A stretch of 64,000 nucleotides of DNA from Haemophilus_D parainfluenzae_AD (GTDB taxonomy: Bacteria; Pseudomonadota; Gammaproteobacteria; Enterobacterales; Pasteurellaceae), in assembly GCF_001679325.1 (NCBI RefSeq), contig NZ_LZMX01000001.1. One strand, given 5' to 3'. Position numbers and translations under genes: made by a program. Below are positions 24,531 through 32,763 of this stretch, one piece after another (positions within the stretch are counted from its first letter, which is position 1; each line of letters starts with the position of its first letter). The notes below the pieces were generated by a model, which was not told the origin of the DNA, searched no databases, and saw nothing but the letters and a program-made list of their open reading frames with translations.

Positions 24531-25883
24531 ATGCTATCGAATCCCGTTGTTATTTCAATTGTCGTGCTACTGGCGTTAAGCTTGCTGCGCGTGAACGTGG
24601 TTATCGCACTGGTGATTTCCGCCCTTACCGCTGGCTTATGCGGTGACTTAGGTTTAAGTAAAACCATTGAAGCCTTTACTGGCGGATTAGGTGGTGGATC
24701 TGAAGTAGCGATGAACTATGCCATGCTCGGTGCATTTGCCATTGCGATTTCAAAATCTGGCATCACTGATTTACTTGCCTACAAAATTATTACCCGAATG
24801 AATAAAGCACCAACCGGTAAAAATTTAGCCTGGTTTAAATATACGCTGCTTGGTATTTTGCTTTTATTCTCAATTTCATCCCAAAACTTACTTCCAGTGC
24901 ACATTGCGTTTATTCCAATTGTAGTGCCGCCTTTACTTTCTATTTTTAATCGTTTAAAAATAGATCGTCGTGCAGTGGCTTGTATTATTACCTTTGGTTT
25001 AACCGCAACTTATATGATCTTGCCTGTCGGTTTTGGGAAAATCTTTATCGAAAGCGTTTTAGTAAAAAATATCAATCTTGCTGGTGCGCCACTCGGTTTA
25101 CAAACCAGTGTAGGTGAAGTTTCTTTTGCTATGCTTATCCCTGTTATGGGTATGATTCTTGGTTTATTCACTGCCGTATTTGTTACCTATCGCAAACCTC
25201 GCGAGTATGTGGTGACAACGGCAGAACCAACTACAACTGAAATTGAACAACACATCGCTAACATTAAACCTATTCAAATTACCGCAAGTGCGGTCGCTAT
25301 CGTCGCCACGTTTGCCACACAGCTTTTCACAAGTTCTACAATTATTGGTGGTTTAGTCGGTTTAGTGATTTTCGGTGCATTTGGTATCTTCAAACTCAAA
25401 GAAAGTAACGATATTTTCCAACAAGGTTTACGCTTAATGGCGATGATCGGCTTTGTGATGATTGCAGCTTCTGGTTTCGCTAATGTCATTAATTCAACAA
25501 GTGGCGTGAAAGAGTTAGTTGATGCACTTTCAACGGGTGTGATTCAAAGCAAAGGCGTTGCGGCATTCTTAATGTTACTCGTTGGCTTATTGATTACTAT
25601 GGGTATTGGCTCTTCTTTCTCAACCGTGCCAATTATCACCTCAATTTATGTACCACTTTGTCTCTCTTTTGGTTTCTCACCACTTGCGACAGTGTCTATC
25701 GTAGGTGTAGCAGCAGCATTAGGGGATGCGGGTTCACCGGCTTCAGACTCAACACTTGGTCCAACATCCGGTTTGAATATGGATGGTAAACACGACCACA
25801 TTTGGGATTCTGTTGTGCCGACCTTTATTCACTACAACATTCCATTATTAGCATTCGGTTGGATTGCAGCCATGACCCTTTAA
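24531..25883 (+). CDS. YuiF-type permease, probable histidine transporter
   Basis: A 450-residue inner-membrane protein with about 11 helices, of the Na+/H+ antiporter-like NhaC superfamily (YuiF of Bacillus is the closest name I know). Typical motifs are GGLGGGSEVAMNYAMLGAFA, SSQNLLPVHIAFIPI and GDAGSPASDSTLGPTSGLN. Databases often call such proteins Na+/H+ antiporters. The histidine leader and attenuator directly upstream argue instead for histidine as the substrate, a link that comparative work on attenuators has already proposed for YuiF orthologues. AAGGA precedes the ATG. An uptake word lies at 25286-25294. It ends at a terminator that merges with priC. Confidence 0.85.
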   Translation: MLSNPVVISIVVLLALSLLRVNVVIALVISALTAGLCGDLGLSKTIEAFTGGLGGGSEVAMNYAMLGAFAIAISKSGITDLLAYKIITRMNKAPTGKNLAWFKYTLLGILLLFSISSQNLLPVHIAFIPIVVPPLLSIFNRLKIDRRAVACIITFGLTATYMILPVGFGKIFIESVLVKNINLAGAPLGLQTSVGEVSFAMLIPVMGMILGLFTAVFVTYRKPREYVVTTAEPTTTEIEQHIANIKPIQITASAVAIVATFATQLFTSSTIIGGLVGLVIFGAFGIFKLKESNDIFQQGLRLMAMIGFVMIAASGFANVINSTSGVKELVDALSTGVIQSKGVAAFLMLLVGLLITMGIGSSFSTVPIITSIYVPLCLSFGFSPLATVSIVGVAAALGDAGSPASDSTLGPTSGLNMDGKHDHIWDSVVPTFIHYNIPLLAFGWIAAMTL

Positions 25884-25890
25884 TCGTTAT

Positions 25891-25922
25891 AATCCCTGCA
25901 TTCATTATGCAGGGATTTTTTT
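25891..25922 (+). terminator. Terminator of the YuiF-like gene, carrying the priC ribosome site
   Basis: AATCCCTGCAT (25891-25901) pairs with ATGCAGGGATT (25907-25917), followed by seven T. The 3' arm contains AGGGA (25911-25915), which is the only ribosome site for priC, whose ATG is at 25923. Formation of the hairpin in read-through RNA would hide that site. Confidence 0.88.
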
Positions 25923-26504
25923 ATGTCTATTCAATCATTACTCAATACGCTCGAACAAAAAGTACAGCAACTAACTCAAGCCTATCAAGCTGACTCTGAT
26001 AAAAAAATCAACGCTAAATTCAACCGCACTTTATTTACTGAAGATTTTGAAACCGTCGGCTTTTATCTCAAAGAAATCCAACAAAGCTTAACGAAGCTAT
26101 GTAGCCTACCCTATCAAAATGAAGAACAAATCGTATTTATGGCTGAACATCTTTTAGGGCAATGTACCGCATTAACTGAAGCCATGAATCGTAAGCATAA
26201 AAAAGCTATTCAACCGAAAAAAACGGAACAACCAGTTACAAGCAGTAAATCACAACATAGCATTCATCAACTTCCGCCAAGAGAGCGTCTAGAAAAATAT
26301 TATGAAGCCTTGCAGCAACTCACGGAAAAATACGAAGAAGCTAAAGCACAAGCGAATACGGCTCAAACAGATATTCAACGAGATATGCATAAGCAAACTG
26401 CATCGATTTATTCAACTCGTCGTCAAAAATGCTTAGAGGCAATTGAGACCTTAGAAGAATACCTTGCCTTTAAAGAAGCCCAAGAAAGTGCGGTCAAAAA
26501 ATAA
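25923..26504 (+). CDS. priC: Primosomal replication protein PriC (N'')
   Basis: A replication-restart protein that helps reload DnaB on stalled forks. It has 193 residues (E. coli 175). Features matching PriC are the N-terminal helical part with KFNRTLF and VGFYLKEIQQSLTKL, a polar linker (about 95-115), and the C-terminal LPPRERLEKYYEALQQLTEKY with STRRQKCLEAIE. It is mostly coiled helix. Uptake words sit near both ends (26023-26031 and 26486-26494). Its ribosome site lies inside the preceding terminator. Confidence 0.88.
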   Translation: MSIQSLLNTLEQKVQQLTQAYQADSDKKINAKFNRTLFTEDFETVGFYLKEIQQSLTKLCSLPYQNEEQIVFMAEHLLGQCTALTEAMNRKHKKAIQPKKTEQPVTSSKSQHSIHQLPPRERLEKYYEALQQLTEKYEEAKAQANTAQTDIQRDMHKQTASIYSTRRQKCLEAIETLEEYLAFKEAQESAVKK

Positions 26505-26531
26505 GATCTTTTTGAAATAGAGTGAAAAGCA

Positions 26532-26565
26532 AAAATCCCTAAATCTTTCGACTTAGGGATTTTTT
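26532..26565. terminator. Terminator after priC
   Basis: AAAATCCCTAA and TTAGGGATTTTT form a stem around a loop CTTTCGAC-like segment, with flanking A and T runs. It can serve priC and, from the other side, tRNA-Ser. Confidence 0.85.
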
Positions 26566-26573
26566 GAATTTGA

Positions 26574-26663
26574 TGGCGGAGGAAGTGAGATTCGAACTCA
26601 CGGAGGGCGTAAACCCTCGCCGGTTTTCAAGACCGGTGCCTTCAACCACTCGACCATTCCTCC
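26574..26663 (-). tRNA. tRNA-Ser (anticodon UGA)
   Basis: A 90-nt class II tRNA with long variable arm (GAGGGTTTACGCCCTC) and encoded CCA. The stem CCGGT/ACCGG closes the loop CTTGAAA, giving anticodon TGA. Confidence 0.97.
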
Positions 26664-26778
26664 GTGATTTAAGCGAGGTGAATAATACGTTTTTTCCCCC
26701 ACCCCGTCAAGCAAGAAAATAAAAAAATTATCTGACTGACTACTTTTAAATCACTATGTTTTAAAAATACACAAAATA

Positions 26779-26802
26779 AAAAACGGAACCTACTGGCTCC
26801 GT
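26779..26802 (-). terminator. Terminator of rne
   Basis: On the minus strand ACGGAGCC, loop AGTA, GGTTCCGT (one G-T pair), then a T-rich run TTTTTTATTTTG. It begins about 17 bases past the rne stop codon. Confidence 0.82.
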
Positions 26803-26818
26803 CTTTATGATTAAGATA

Positions 26819-29620
26819 TTACTCTGCTTTCGCTTGTGTCGGTTCAGAATAAATATGACTAATTGCACTATGATGGCCTGCCGCGCCTTTACCATTAAAG
26901 TAATAACGAGACTCAGTCCATTCTACAATTGGGAATGGCTTAGACGCTTCATCTGGTGCTTTGGCTAATGTCATGGCTGCTTTTGTATGTGGTACGGCTG
27001 AAATCGTACCTGCACGACCAGTAAACACATAAGAACGAACAAACTCAGCTTTTTCTTGAGGTTCAACTTCTGTCGTTGCGACTTGAGCTACAGGTTCTGA
27101 TTTATGATGCAAGCGTTCTAATGATTCTTGCACTTTCTGTTGAACCGCTTCATTTGCCGGTTGAGTAATGAAATCTAACGCAGGTTGTGCTTCAACTGAT
27201 TTCTCTTCCACAACAATACCTGTTGCCGGTGTTATCACACCTTTTTTCGTTTTTTCTTGCTCAAGCAACTCATCCACCGATAAGAAATTATTTTCTTTCG
27301 GTGCATTCACCGCAGAATAATCGATGCATACTTTACCGCTTGCTAATTCTGGTGAAGCCACTGCCGCAAATAATGGCATTGGGGACTTCACTTCATTACG
27401 ACGACGGCGTTGATTATTCGATGCACGTAAATGACGAGGTGTACGACGTTGACGTTCTTGACGTGGTTTATCTTCTGTATTATCTACAGCGTTATTTTCA
27501 ACCTCTTCATTTTTAATCGCTGGAACTTCAACTGCTTCAATCACATTCTCATTGGTGTTATTCGCATTGTCATCAATACGAACGCGTTTACGTAAATCAC
27601 GACGTTGACGACGTTCAGCTACAGGTTTCTCTGCTTTTTCTTCTTGACGATTATCATCAGAAACATTCGCTAAATTAACTGAACTTTCAGCAATAACCTC
27701 TTCATTAACGTTGCGGCGATTACGACGATTATTCACACGCTCACGAGTTGGACGTGTATTTTCTTCGTCTGTATTTTTCGCATTATCGTTGTTTTCATTG
27801 CGAGAACGACGATTATTACGACGATCTTGATTGCGACGATTATTACGATTGCCATTGCGATTATTACGATTGTTTTGGTTTTTCTCTTCTTCTTTTGGTC
27901 CAGAAGCGAATAAACCTTTAATTGCAGCAACAATTTTTGCAAACAGTGAAGGACCTTCTGATTTGCGCTCAACTGGTGCAGGCGCTGCCGTTGGGATCGA
28001 TAGCGATACCGCAGCACTTTCCATCACTTGTTCTGATGTCACTGCTGCGGTTTCAATGTTACGTGAAACAAGCGACTCTTCAGGTACGAATGCTTCATCT
28101 TGTGCTTCATGGAATTTTGCTAAGTTGTAGCTTAATTCATTCAGTTCTTCACCTTCACGTACGCGGAACACGCTGAAATGCGGGGTTTCCATCGCTTCAT
28201 TTGGCACCACGATAATCTCTACATCATGGCGTTTTTCGATGATGCTTACTGCTTTACGTTTTTCATTGAGTAAGTAAGAGGCAATTTGTACTGGCACGAT
28301 AGTGTGTACTTGTTTGGTATTTTCTTTTAACGCTTCTTCTTCGATTAAACGTAAGATTGAAAGAGATAAACTTTCGTTATCACGCACTTTACCTGTACCT
28401 TGACAGCGAGGGCAAACATGGTGAGAAGATTCACCCAATGATGGGCTTAAACGCTGACGCGACATTTCCAACAAACCGAAGCGAGAAATACGGCTGATTT
28501 GAATACGCGCACGGTCTTGACGCACGGCATCACGGATACGATTCTCTACTTCACGTTGGTGACGAACAGGTGTCATATCAATGAAGTCGATAACCACTAA
28601 GCCACCTAAGTCACGTAAACGTAATTGACGAGCAATTTCATCCGCTGCTTCAAGGTTGGTATTTAATGCGGTTTCTTCAATATCGCCACCACGAGTTGAA
28701 CGCGCCGAGTTGATATCGATCGCTGTTAATGCTTCTGTCACATCAATGACAATCGAACCACCAGAAGGTAAACGCACTTCACGTTGGAAGGCTGATTCAA
28801 TTTGTGACTCAATTTGGTAGTGGCTAAATAGCGGCACTTCGCCTTGATACAATTTCACACGATTGATGAAATCTGGACGTACAAGTTTGATGTGTGCTTT
28901 CGCTTTTTCAAATACTTTCGGACTATCAATTAAGATCTCACCGATATCTCGACGCAAGTAATCACGGATCGCACGAACGATCACATCACTTTCTTGGTGA
29001 ATTAAGAACGGAGCTGGACGGCTTTGTGAAGCTTGTTTAATTGCTTCCCAATGATGTAAAAGTACTTTCAAGTCCCACTGTAATTCTTCTGGTGATTTAC
29101 CCACACCCGCTGTACGCACGATTAGACCAACGCCTTCAGGCACATCTAAAGAACTCAATGCTTCTTTTAATTCGATACGTTCATCGCCTTCAATACGGCG
29201 AGAGATACCACCTGCACGTGGATTGTTTGGCATAATCACCAAATAACTACCTGCAAGGGAAACAAAAGTGGTTAAGGCAGCGCCTTTATTGCCGCGTTCT
29301 TCTTTGTTCACCTGAACGATCACTTCTTGGCCCTCGGTCAAAATATCACGGATATTTGGACGACCTTGGAACACATAATCAGCAGGGAAATACTCGCGGG
29401 CAATTTCTTTCAAAGGAAGGAAGCCATGGCGCTCGGCACCATAATCCACAAAGGCTGCTTCTAAACTCGGCTCTACGCGAGTGATTTTCCCTTTGTAAAT
29501 ATTGGCTTTTTTCTGTTCATGACCCGGACTTTCAATGTCCAAGTCGAATAAACGCTGGCCATCGACCAACGCAACGCGCAACTCTTCTTTTTGAGTCGCA
29601 TTGATTAACATTCTTTTCAT
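26819..29620 (-). CDS. rne: Ribonuclease E
   Basis: The essential endoribonuclease of RNA decay and rRNA/tRNA processing. I start at the ATG of MKRMLINATQ, as in E. coli, not at the TTG two codons earlier; this gives 933 residues (E. coli 1061). The catalytic half has an S1 domain (about 35-120), the active-site region IDVTEALTAIDINSARS and the zinc-link CPRCQGTG. The C-terminal half (about 530 on) is disordered, with Arg/Asn-rich RNRNNRRNQDRRNNRR-type segments likely to bind RNA. It is divergent from rluC. A long leader with hairpins precedes it. Confidence 0.97.
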   Translation of the reverse strand: MKRMLINATQKEELRVALVDGQRLFDLDIESPGHEQKKANIYKGKITRVEPSLEAAFVDYGAERHGFLPLKEIAREYFPADYVFQGRPNIRDILTEGQEVIVQVNKEERGNKGAALTTFVSLAGSYLVIMPNNPRAGGISRRIEGDERIELKEALSSLDVPEGVGLIVRTAGVGKSPEELQWDLKVLLHHWEAIKQASQSRPAPFLIHQESDVIVRAIRDYLRRDIGEILIDSPKVFEKAKAHIKLVRPDFINRVKLYQGEVPLFSHYQIESQIESAFQREVRLPSGGSIVIDVTEALTAIDINSARSTRGGDIEETALNTNLEAADEIARQLRLRDLGGLVVIDFIDMTPVRHQREVENRIRDAVRQDRARIQISRISRFGLLEMSRQRLSPSLGESSHHVCPRCQGTGKVRDNESLSLSILRLIEEEALKENTKQVHTIVPVQIASYLLNEKRKAVSIIEKRHDVEIIVVPNEAMETPHFSVFRVREGEELNELSYNLAKFHEAQDEAFVPEESLVSRNIETAAVTSEQVMESAAVSLSIPTAAPAPVERKSEGPSLFAKIVAAIKGLFASGPKEEEKNQNNRNNRNGNRNNRRNQDRRNNRRSRNENNDNAKNTDEENTRPTRERVNNRRNRRNVNEEVIAESSVNLANVSDDNRQEEKAEKPVAERRQRRDLRKRVRIDDNANNTNENVIEAVEVPAIKNEEVENNAVDNTEDKPRQERQRRTPRHLRASNNQRRRRNEVKSPMPLFAAVASPELASGKVCIDYSAVNAPKENNFLSVDELLEQEKTKKGVITPATGIVVEEKSVEAQPALDFITQPANEAVQQKVQESLERLHHKSEPVAQVATTEVEPQEKAEFVRSYVFTGRAGTISAVPHTKAAMTLAKAPDEASKPFPIVEWTESRYYFNGKGAAGHHSAISHIYSEPTQAKAE

Positions 29621-29943
29621 TGTCAATTTCTCGTTTGAATTATCTAAAATACCTTGAAAATTAACCGCACTTTACAGATTTACTAACCTTAGCCATCGAC
29701 CTCGTGTTTCTCGCGAACAGTCAATCTCACGACTGTGTGTTGCTGGGTGCATTGATAGCATACTCAATTGTTATCTAAGACAATTTTCGTAAAACAATGC
29801 GATGTGTTAATTACGCATTGCAAGGAAGCGTCAACCTTCAAGAAAAACATGTTGATTCTCAATGTCTTATGCCATTTGCCGCATTGAGTTTTGACCAACA
29901 TACAAAATTGCTTTCTAAATGCCAAATTTGAGGCGTAGAAAGA
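29621..29943 (-). promoter_or_regulatory. Structured 5' leader of rne
   Basis: A gene-free stretch of about 320 bases from the predicted start to the rne ATG. Three stem-loops can be read: 29795-29820 (CAATGCG/CGCATTG), 29766-29785 (AATTGT/ACAATT) and 29717-29736 (ACAGTC/GACTGT, eight-base loop). An uptake word is at 29664-29672. E. coli rne has a leader of about 360 bases with hairpins through which RNase E limits its own mRNA; the same is inferred here. Confidence 0.6.
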
Positions 29944-29949
29944 CGCTCT

Positions 29950-29978
29950 ATTATCCACATTCGGGGCTAAATTAGCAA
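29950..29978 (-). promoter_or_regulatory. rne promoter
   Basis: On the minus strand TTGCTA (29978-29973), a 17-base spacer, then GATAAT (29955-29950). The transcript should start near 29943. Confidence 0.6.
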
Positions 29979-30046
29979 GGCATTCTTGCTATTATCGCTA
30001 AGGATATTGTGATATGATTCTGCCCAATTTTTAAAGGACAGATTCA

Positions 30047-31027
30047 ATGGCTGAAAAACAAGAAAAAATCATCAATCAATCCGTCAAAATGCTCACTATT
30101 TCTGAGGATGAAGCAGGACAACGCATTGATAATTATTTATTGGCAAAATTAAAAGGTATACCAAAAAGTTTGATTTATCGCATTCTGCGCAAAGGCGAAG
30201 TACGAGTGAACAAAGGACGAATCAAACCTGAATATAAATTGCAAAATGGTGATGTGGTACGTGTGCCACCTGTTCGTGTTTCTGAAAAAAATACTGCGCC
30301 AATTTCTAAAAACTTGAATAAAGTGGCCTCCCTTGAAAGCCATATTATTTTTGAAGATGACTGTTTATTAGTATTGAACAAACCTTCCGGCATCGCAGTT
30401 CATGGCGGGAGTGGTTTGAATTTTGGTGTGATTGAAGCCTTGCGTGCATTACGTCCTGAAGCCCGCTTTTTAGAATTAGTTCACCGTTTAGACAGAGATA
30501 CATCCGGCCTTTTATTAGTGGCAAAGAAACGCTCTGCCTTACGCAACTTACACGAACAACTTCGTGTTAAAACGGTACAAAAAGATTATCTCGCGCTCGT
30601 GCGTGGACAATGGCAATCTCATGTAAAAGTCGTGCAAGCCCCTTTATTAAAAAATGAACTCGCCAGTGGTGAACGCATCGTTAAAGTCAGTGAGCAAGGT
30701 AAACCTTCAGAAACGCGATTTGCTATCGAAGAACGCTATCAAAATGCGACCTTAGTGAAAGCATCCCCTGTAACGGGACGAACTCATCAGATCCGAGTTC
30801 ATACTCAATATGCAGGCCACCCAATTGCATTAGATGATAAATACGGTGATAAAGAATTCGATAAATATATGCAAGATATCGGGCTTAATCGCTTGTTTTT
30901 ACATGCGTTTTCTATTCGCTTTGTGCACCCTAAAACGGGTGAAACATTACGCCTCAATGCGCAACTAGACGAAAAAATGAAAGCAATTCTGAAAAAACTG
31001 CGTGAAAGCAAAGAGATAAACCCATAG
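30047..31027 (+). CDS. rluC: 23S rRNA pseudouridine(955/2504/2580) synthase RluC
   Basis: Makes three pseudouridines in 23S rRNA. It has 326 residues (E. coli 319). An S4 RNA-binding domain (about 20-80; GQRIDNYLLAKLKGIPKSLIY) is followed by the RluA-type catalytic domain. The catalytic aspartate lies in VHRLDRDTSGLLLVAK, and GRTHQIRVHTQYAGHPI is the second family motif. It is divergent from rne, as in E. coli. hfq follows after 86 bases, probably from its own promoter. Confidence 0.96.
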   Translation: MAEKQEKIINQSVKMLTISEDEAGQRIDNYLLAKLKGIPKSLIYRILRKGEVRVNKGRIKPEYKLQNGDVVRVPPVRVSEKNTAPISKNLNKVASLESHIIFEDDCLLVLNKPSGIAVHGGSGLNFGVIEALRALRPEARFLELVHRLDRDTSGLLLVAKKRSALRNLHEQLRVKTVQKDYLALVRGQWQSHVKVVQAPLLKNELASGERIVKVSEQGKPSETRFAIEERYQNATLVKASPVTGRTHQIRVHTQYAGHPIALDDKYGDKEFDKYMQDIGLNRLFLHAFSIRFVHPKTGETLRLNAQLDEKMKAILKKLRESKEINP

Positions 31028-31113
31028 ACAAGAAAAATGTTTATTGTTATATTTGATGACGGAGACAACTCGTTTCTATCATTAATTAACATATAACAAC
31101 AAAGGATAGCAAA

Positions 31114-31398
31114 ATGGCAAAAGGACAATCATTACAAGATCCTTATTTGAATGCGTTACGCCGTGAACGTATTCCTGTTTCGATTTATCTCGTTAATGGG
31201 ATTAAATTACAGGGTCAAATCGAATCATTCGACCAATTCGTGATTTTATTAAAAAACACGGTTAATCAAATGGTGTACAAACACGCAATTTCGACTGTGG
31301 TTCCAGCACGTTCTGTTTCTCACCACAATAATAATGGCGGTCATCATGCAGCACAAACTTCTGATGCTGTAGCGGAAGTAGAAACACAAGCAGAATAA
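31114..31398 (+). CDS. hfq: RNA chaperone Hfq
   Basis: The Sm-like hexameric protein that pairs small RNAs with mRNAs. It has 94 residues (E. coli 102). The Sm1 and Sm2 motifs are intact: QDPYLNALRRERIPVSIYLVNGIKLQGQ within residues 8-35, and VYKHAISTVVP near 57. The short tail is His/Asn/Gly-rich (SHHNNNGGHH). AAGGA precedes the ATG. hflX follows after nine bases; in E. coli miaA precedes hfq, but here rluC does. Confidence 0.98.
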   Translation: MAKGQSLQDPYLNALRRERIPVSIYLVNGIKLQGQIESFDQFVILLKNTVNQMVYKHAISTVVPARSVSHHNNNGGHHAAQTSDAVAEVETQAE

Positions 31399-31407
31399 TT
31401 CTGTTCA

Positions 31408-32763
31408 ATGAACGATTTCATCAATTTAAGTGCGGTTGAAAATTCACCTGAAATTTCAACCGCACTTTCGTCATCTAAAACAGTCGACAATAGCCAACCG
31501 ACAAAAGATAAAGCTGTCGTCGTGCATGTTTTCTTTTCTCAAAATAAAAACATTGAAGATCTACAAGAATTCCAACTTTTAGCGGAATCTGCCAATGTTG
31601 AGATTTTACAAATCATCACCACAAGCCGTGCCACGCCACAAGCGAAATATTTTATCGGTGAGGGGAAAGCACAAGAAATTGCTGATGCAGTGAAAGCCTT
31701 AGATGCCGATGTTGTTTTGGTGAATCATCAATTAACGCCCGCTCAAACCCGTAATTTAGAAAGCATTTGCCAATGTCGTGTAGTAGATCGCACTGGGGTG
31801 ATTTTAGATATCTTTGCCCAACGAGCCCGCTCGCACGAAGGGAAATTGCAAGTTGAATTAGCTCAGCTTAAGCATTTATCCACTCGATTAGTCCGCCGAA
31901 AAACAGGCTTAGATCAGCAAAAAGGTGCGGTAGGATTGCGTGGCCCTGGCGAAACGCAGTTAGAAACGGATCGCCGTTTAATCAAGGTTCGTATCGCACA
32001 GTTGCAAAATCGTTTGGCGAAAGTCGAAAAACAACGCAATCAAAATCGCCAAACACGACAAAAAGCGGATATTCCGACCATTTCCTTAGTAGGCTACACC
32101 AATGCGGGGAAATCGACACTCTTCAATTTCATCACGCAAGCCAATGTCTATGCGGCAGATCAGCTTTTTGCCACCCTCGATCCCACATTAAGACGTTTGC
32201 AAATTCAAGATGTTGGCACAGTGATTCTCGCCGATACCGTTGGTTTCGTTCGCCAACTTCCCCATGATTTAGTTTCCGCTTTTAAATCTACCTTGCAAGA
32301 AACGGTAGAAGCCAGTTTGTTATTGCATGTCATTGATGCAGCAGACGCTCGAAAGATCGAAAATATTGAAGCCGTGAATTTAGTGTTGGAAGAAATTAAG
32401 GCTGACAAAGTACCAGTATTGCTGGTATATAACAAAATTGATTTATTGGAAAATGTGGTACCCCATATTGAATATGATGACGAGAATAAGCCCGTTGCCG
32501 TTTACCTTTCCGCACATTCAGGTGAAGGATTAGATCTACTGCTTGAAGCCATTAAAGTGCGGTTGAAAAATGAGATACTTTCTTTCACCCTCACGCTGCT
32601 CCCACAAGAGGGCAAAATCCGCCATGCGCTCTATCAATTAGATAGCATTCGTCACGAGCAAATTTCAGATGAAGGTGAATTTATCCTCAATGTACAAATT
32701 GATAAAGTCGAATGGCTCAAACTTCATAAACAATTCCCTAAACTGTCAGAAATTATTTACTAA
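31408..32763 (+). CDS. hflX: Ribosome-splitting GTPase HflX
   Basis: A heat-induced GTPase that splits stalled ribosomes. It has 451 residues against 426 in E. coli; the excess is an N-terminal extension of about 27. The HflX domain (VVHVFFSQNKNIEDLQEF to about 200, with GPGETQLETDRR) is followed by the G domain, with G1 GYTNAGKST, G3 DTVG and G4 NKID. The extension is encoded by two inverted uptake words forming a hairpin (31428-31467). No ribosome site stands before the ATG, so coupling to hfq is likely. Its 3' end overlaps tyrR by 11 bases, tail to tail. Confidence 0.95.
   Translation: MNDFINLSAVENSPEISTALSSSKTVDNSQPTKDKAVVVHVFFSQNKNIEDLQEFQLLAESANVEILQIITTSRATPQAKYFIGEGKAQEIADAVKALDADVVLVNHQLTPAQTRNLESICQCRVVDRTGVILDIFAQRARSHEGKLQVELAQLKHLSTRLVRRKTGLDQQKGAVGLRGPGETQLETDRRLIKVRIAQLQNRLAKVEKQRNQNRQTRQKADIPTISLVGYTNAGKSTLFNFITQANVYAADQLFATLDPTLRRLQIQDVGTVILADTVGFVRQLPHDLVSAFKSTLQETVEASLLLHVIDAADARKIENIEAVNLVLEEIKADKVPVLLVYNKIDLLENVVPHIEYDDENKPVAVYLSAHSGEGLDLLLEAIKVRLKNEILSFTLTLLPQEGKIRHALYQLDSIRHEQISDEGEFILNVQIDKVEWLKLHKQFPKLSEIIY
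31428..31467. repeat. Inverted pair of uptake words within the start of hflX
   Basis: AAGTGCGGTTGAAA (from 31428) and TTTCAACCGCACTT (to 31467) can pair over 14 bases. This type of pair normally lies between genes as a terminator. Here it is translated as part of HflX (LSAVE ... STALS). It falls 30-70 bases after the hfq stop, where an hfq terminator would be expected. Confidence 0.85.

Noticed and set aside
29764..29958. Possible 64-codon minus-strand gene upstream of rne
   Set aside because: It lies in the rne leader, covers two of the hairpins, has no ribosome site and an odd composition.
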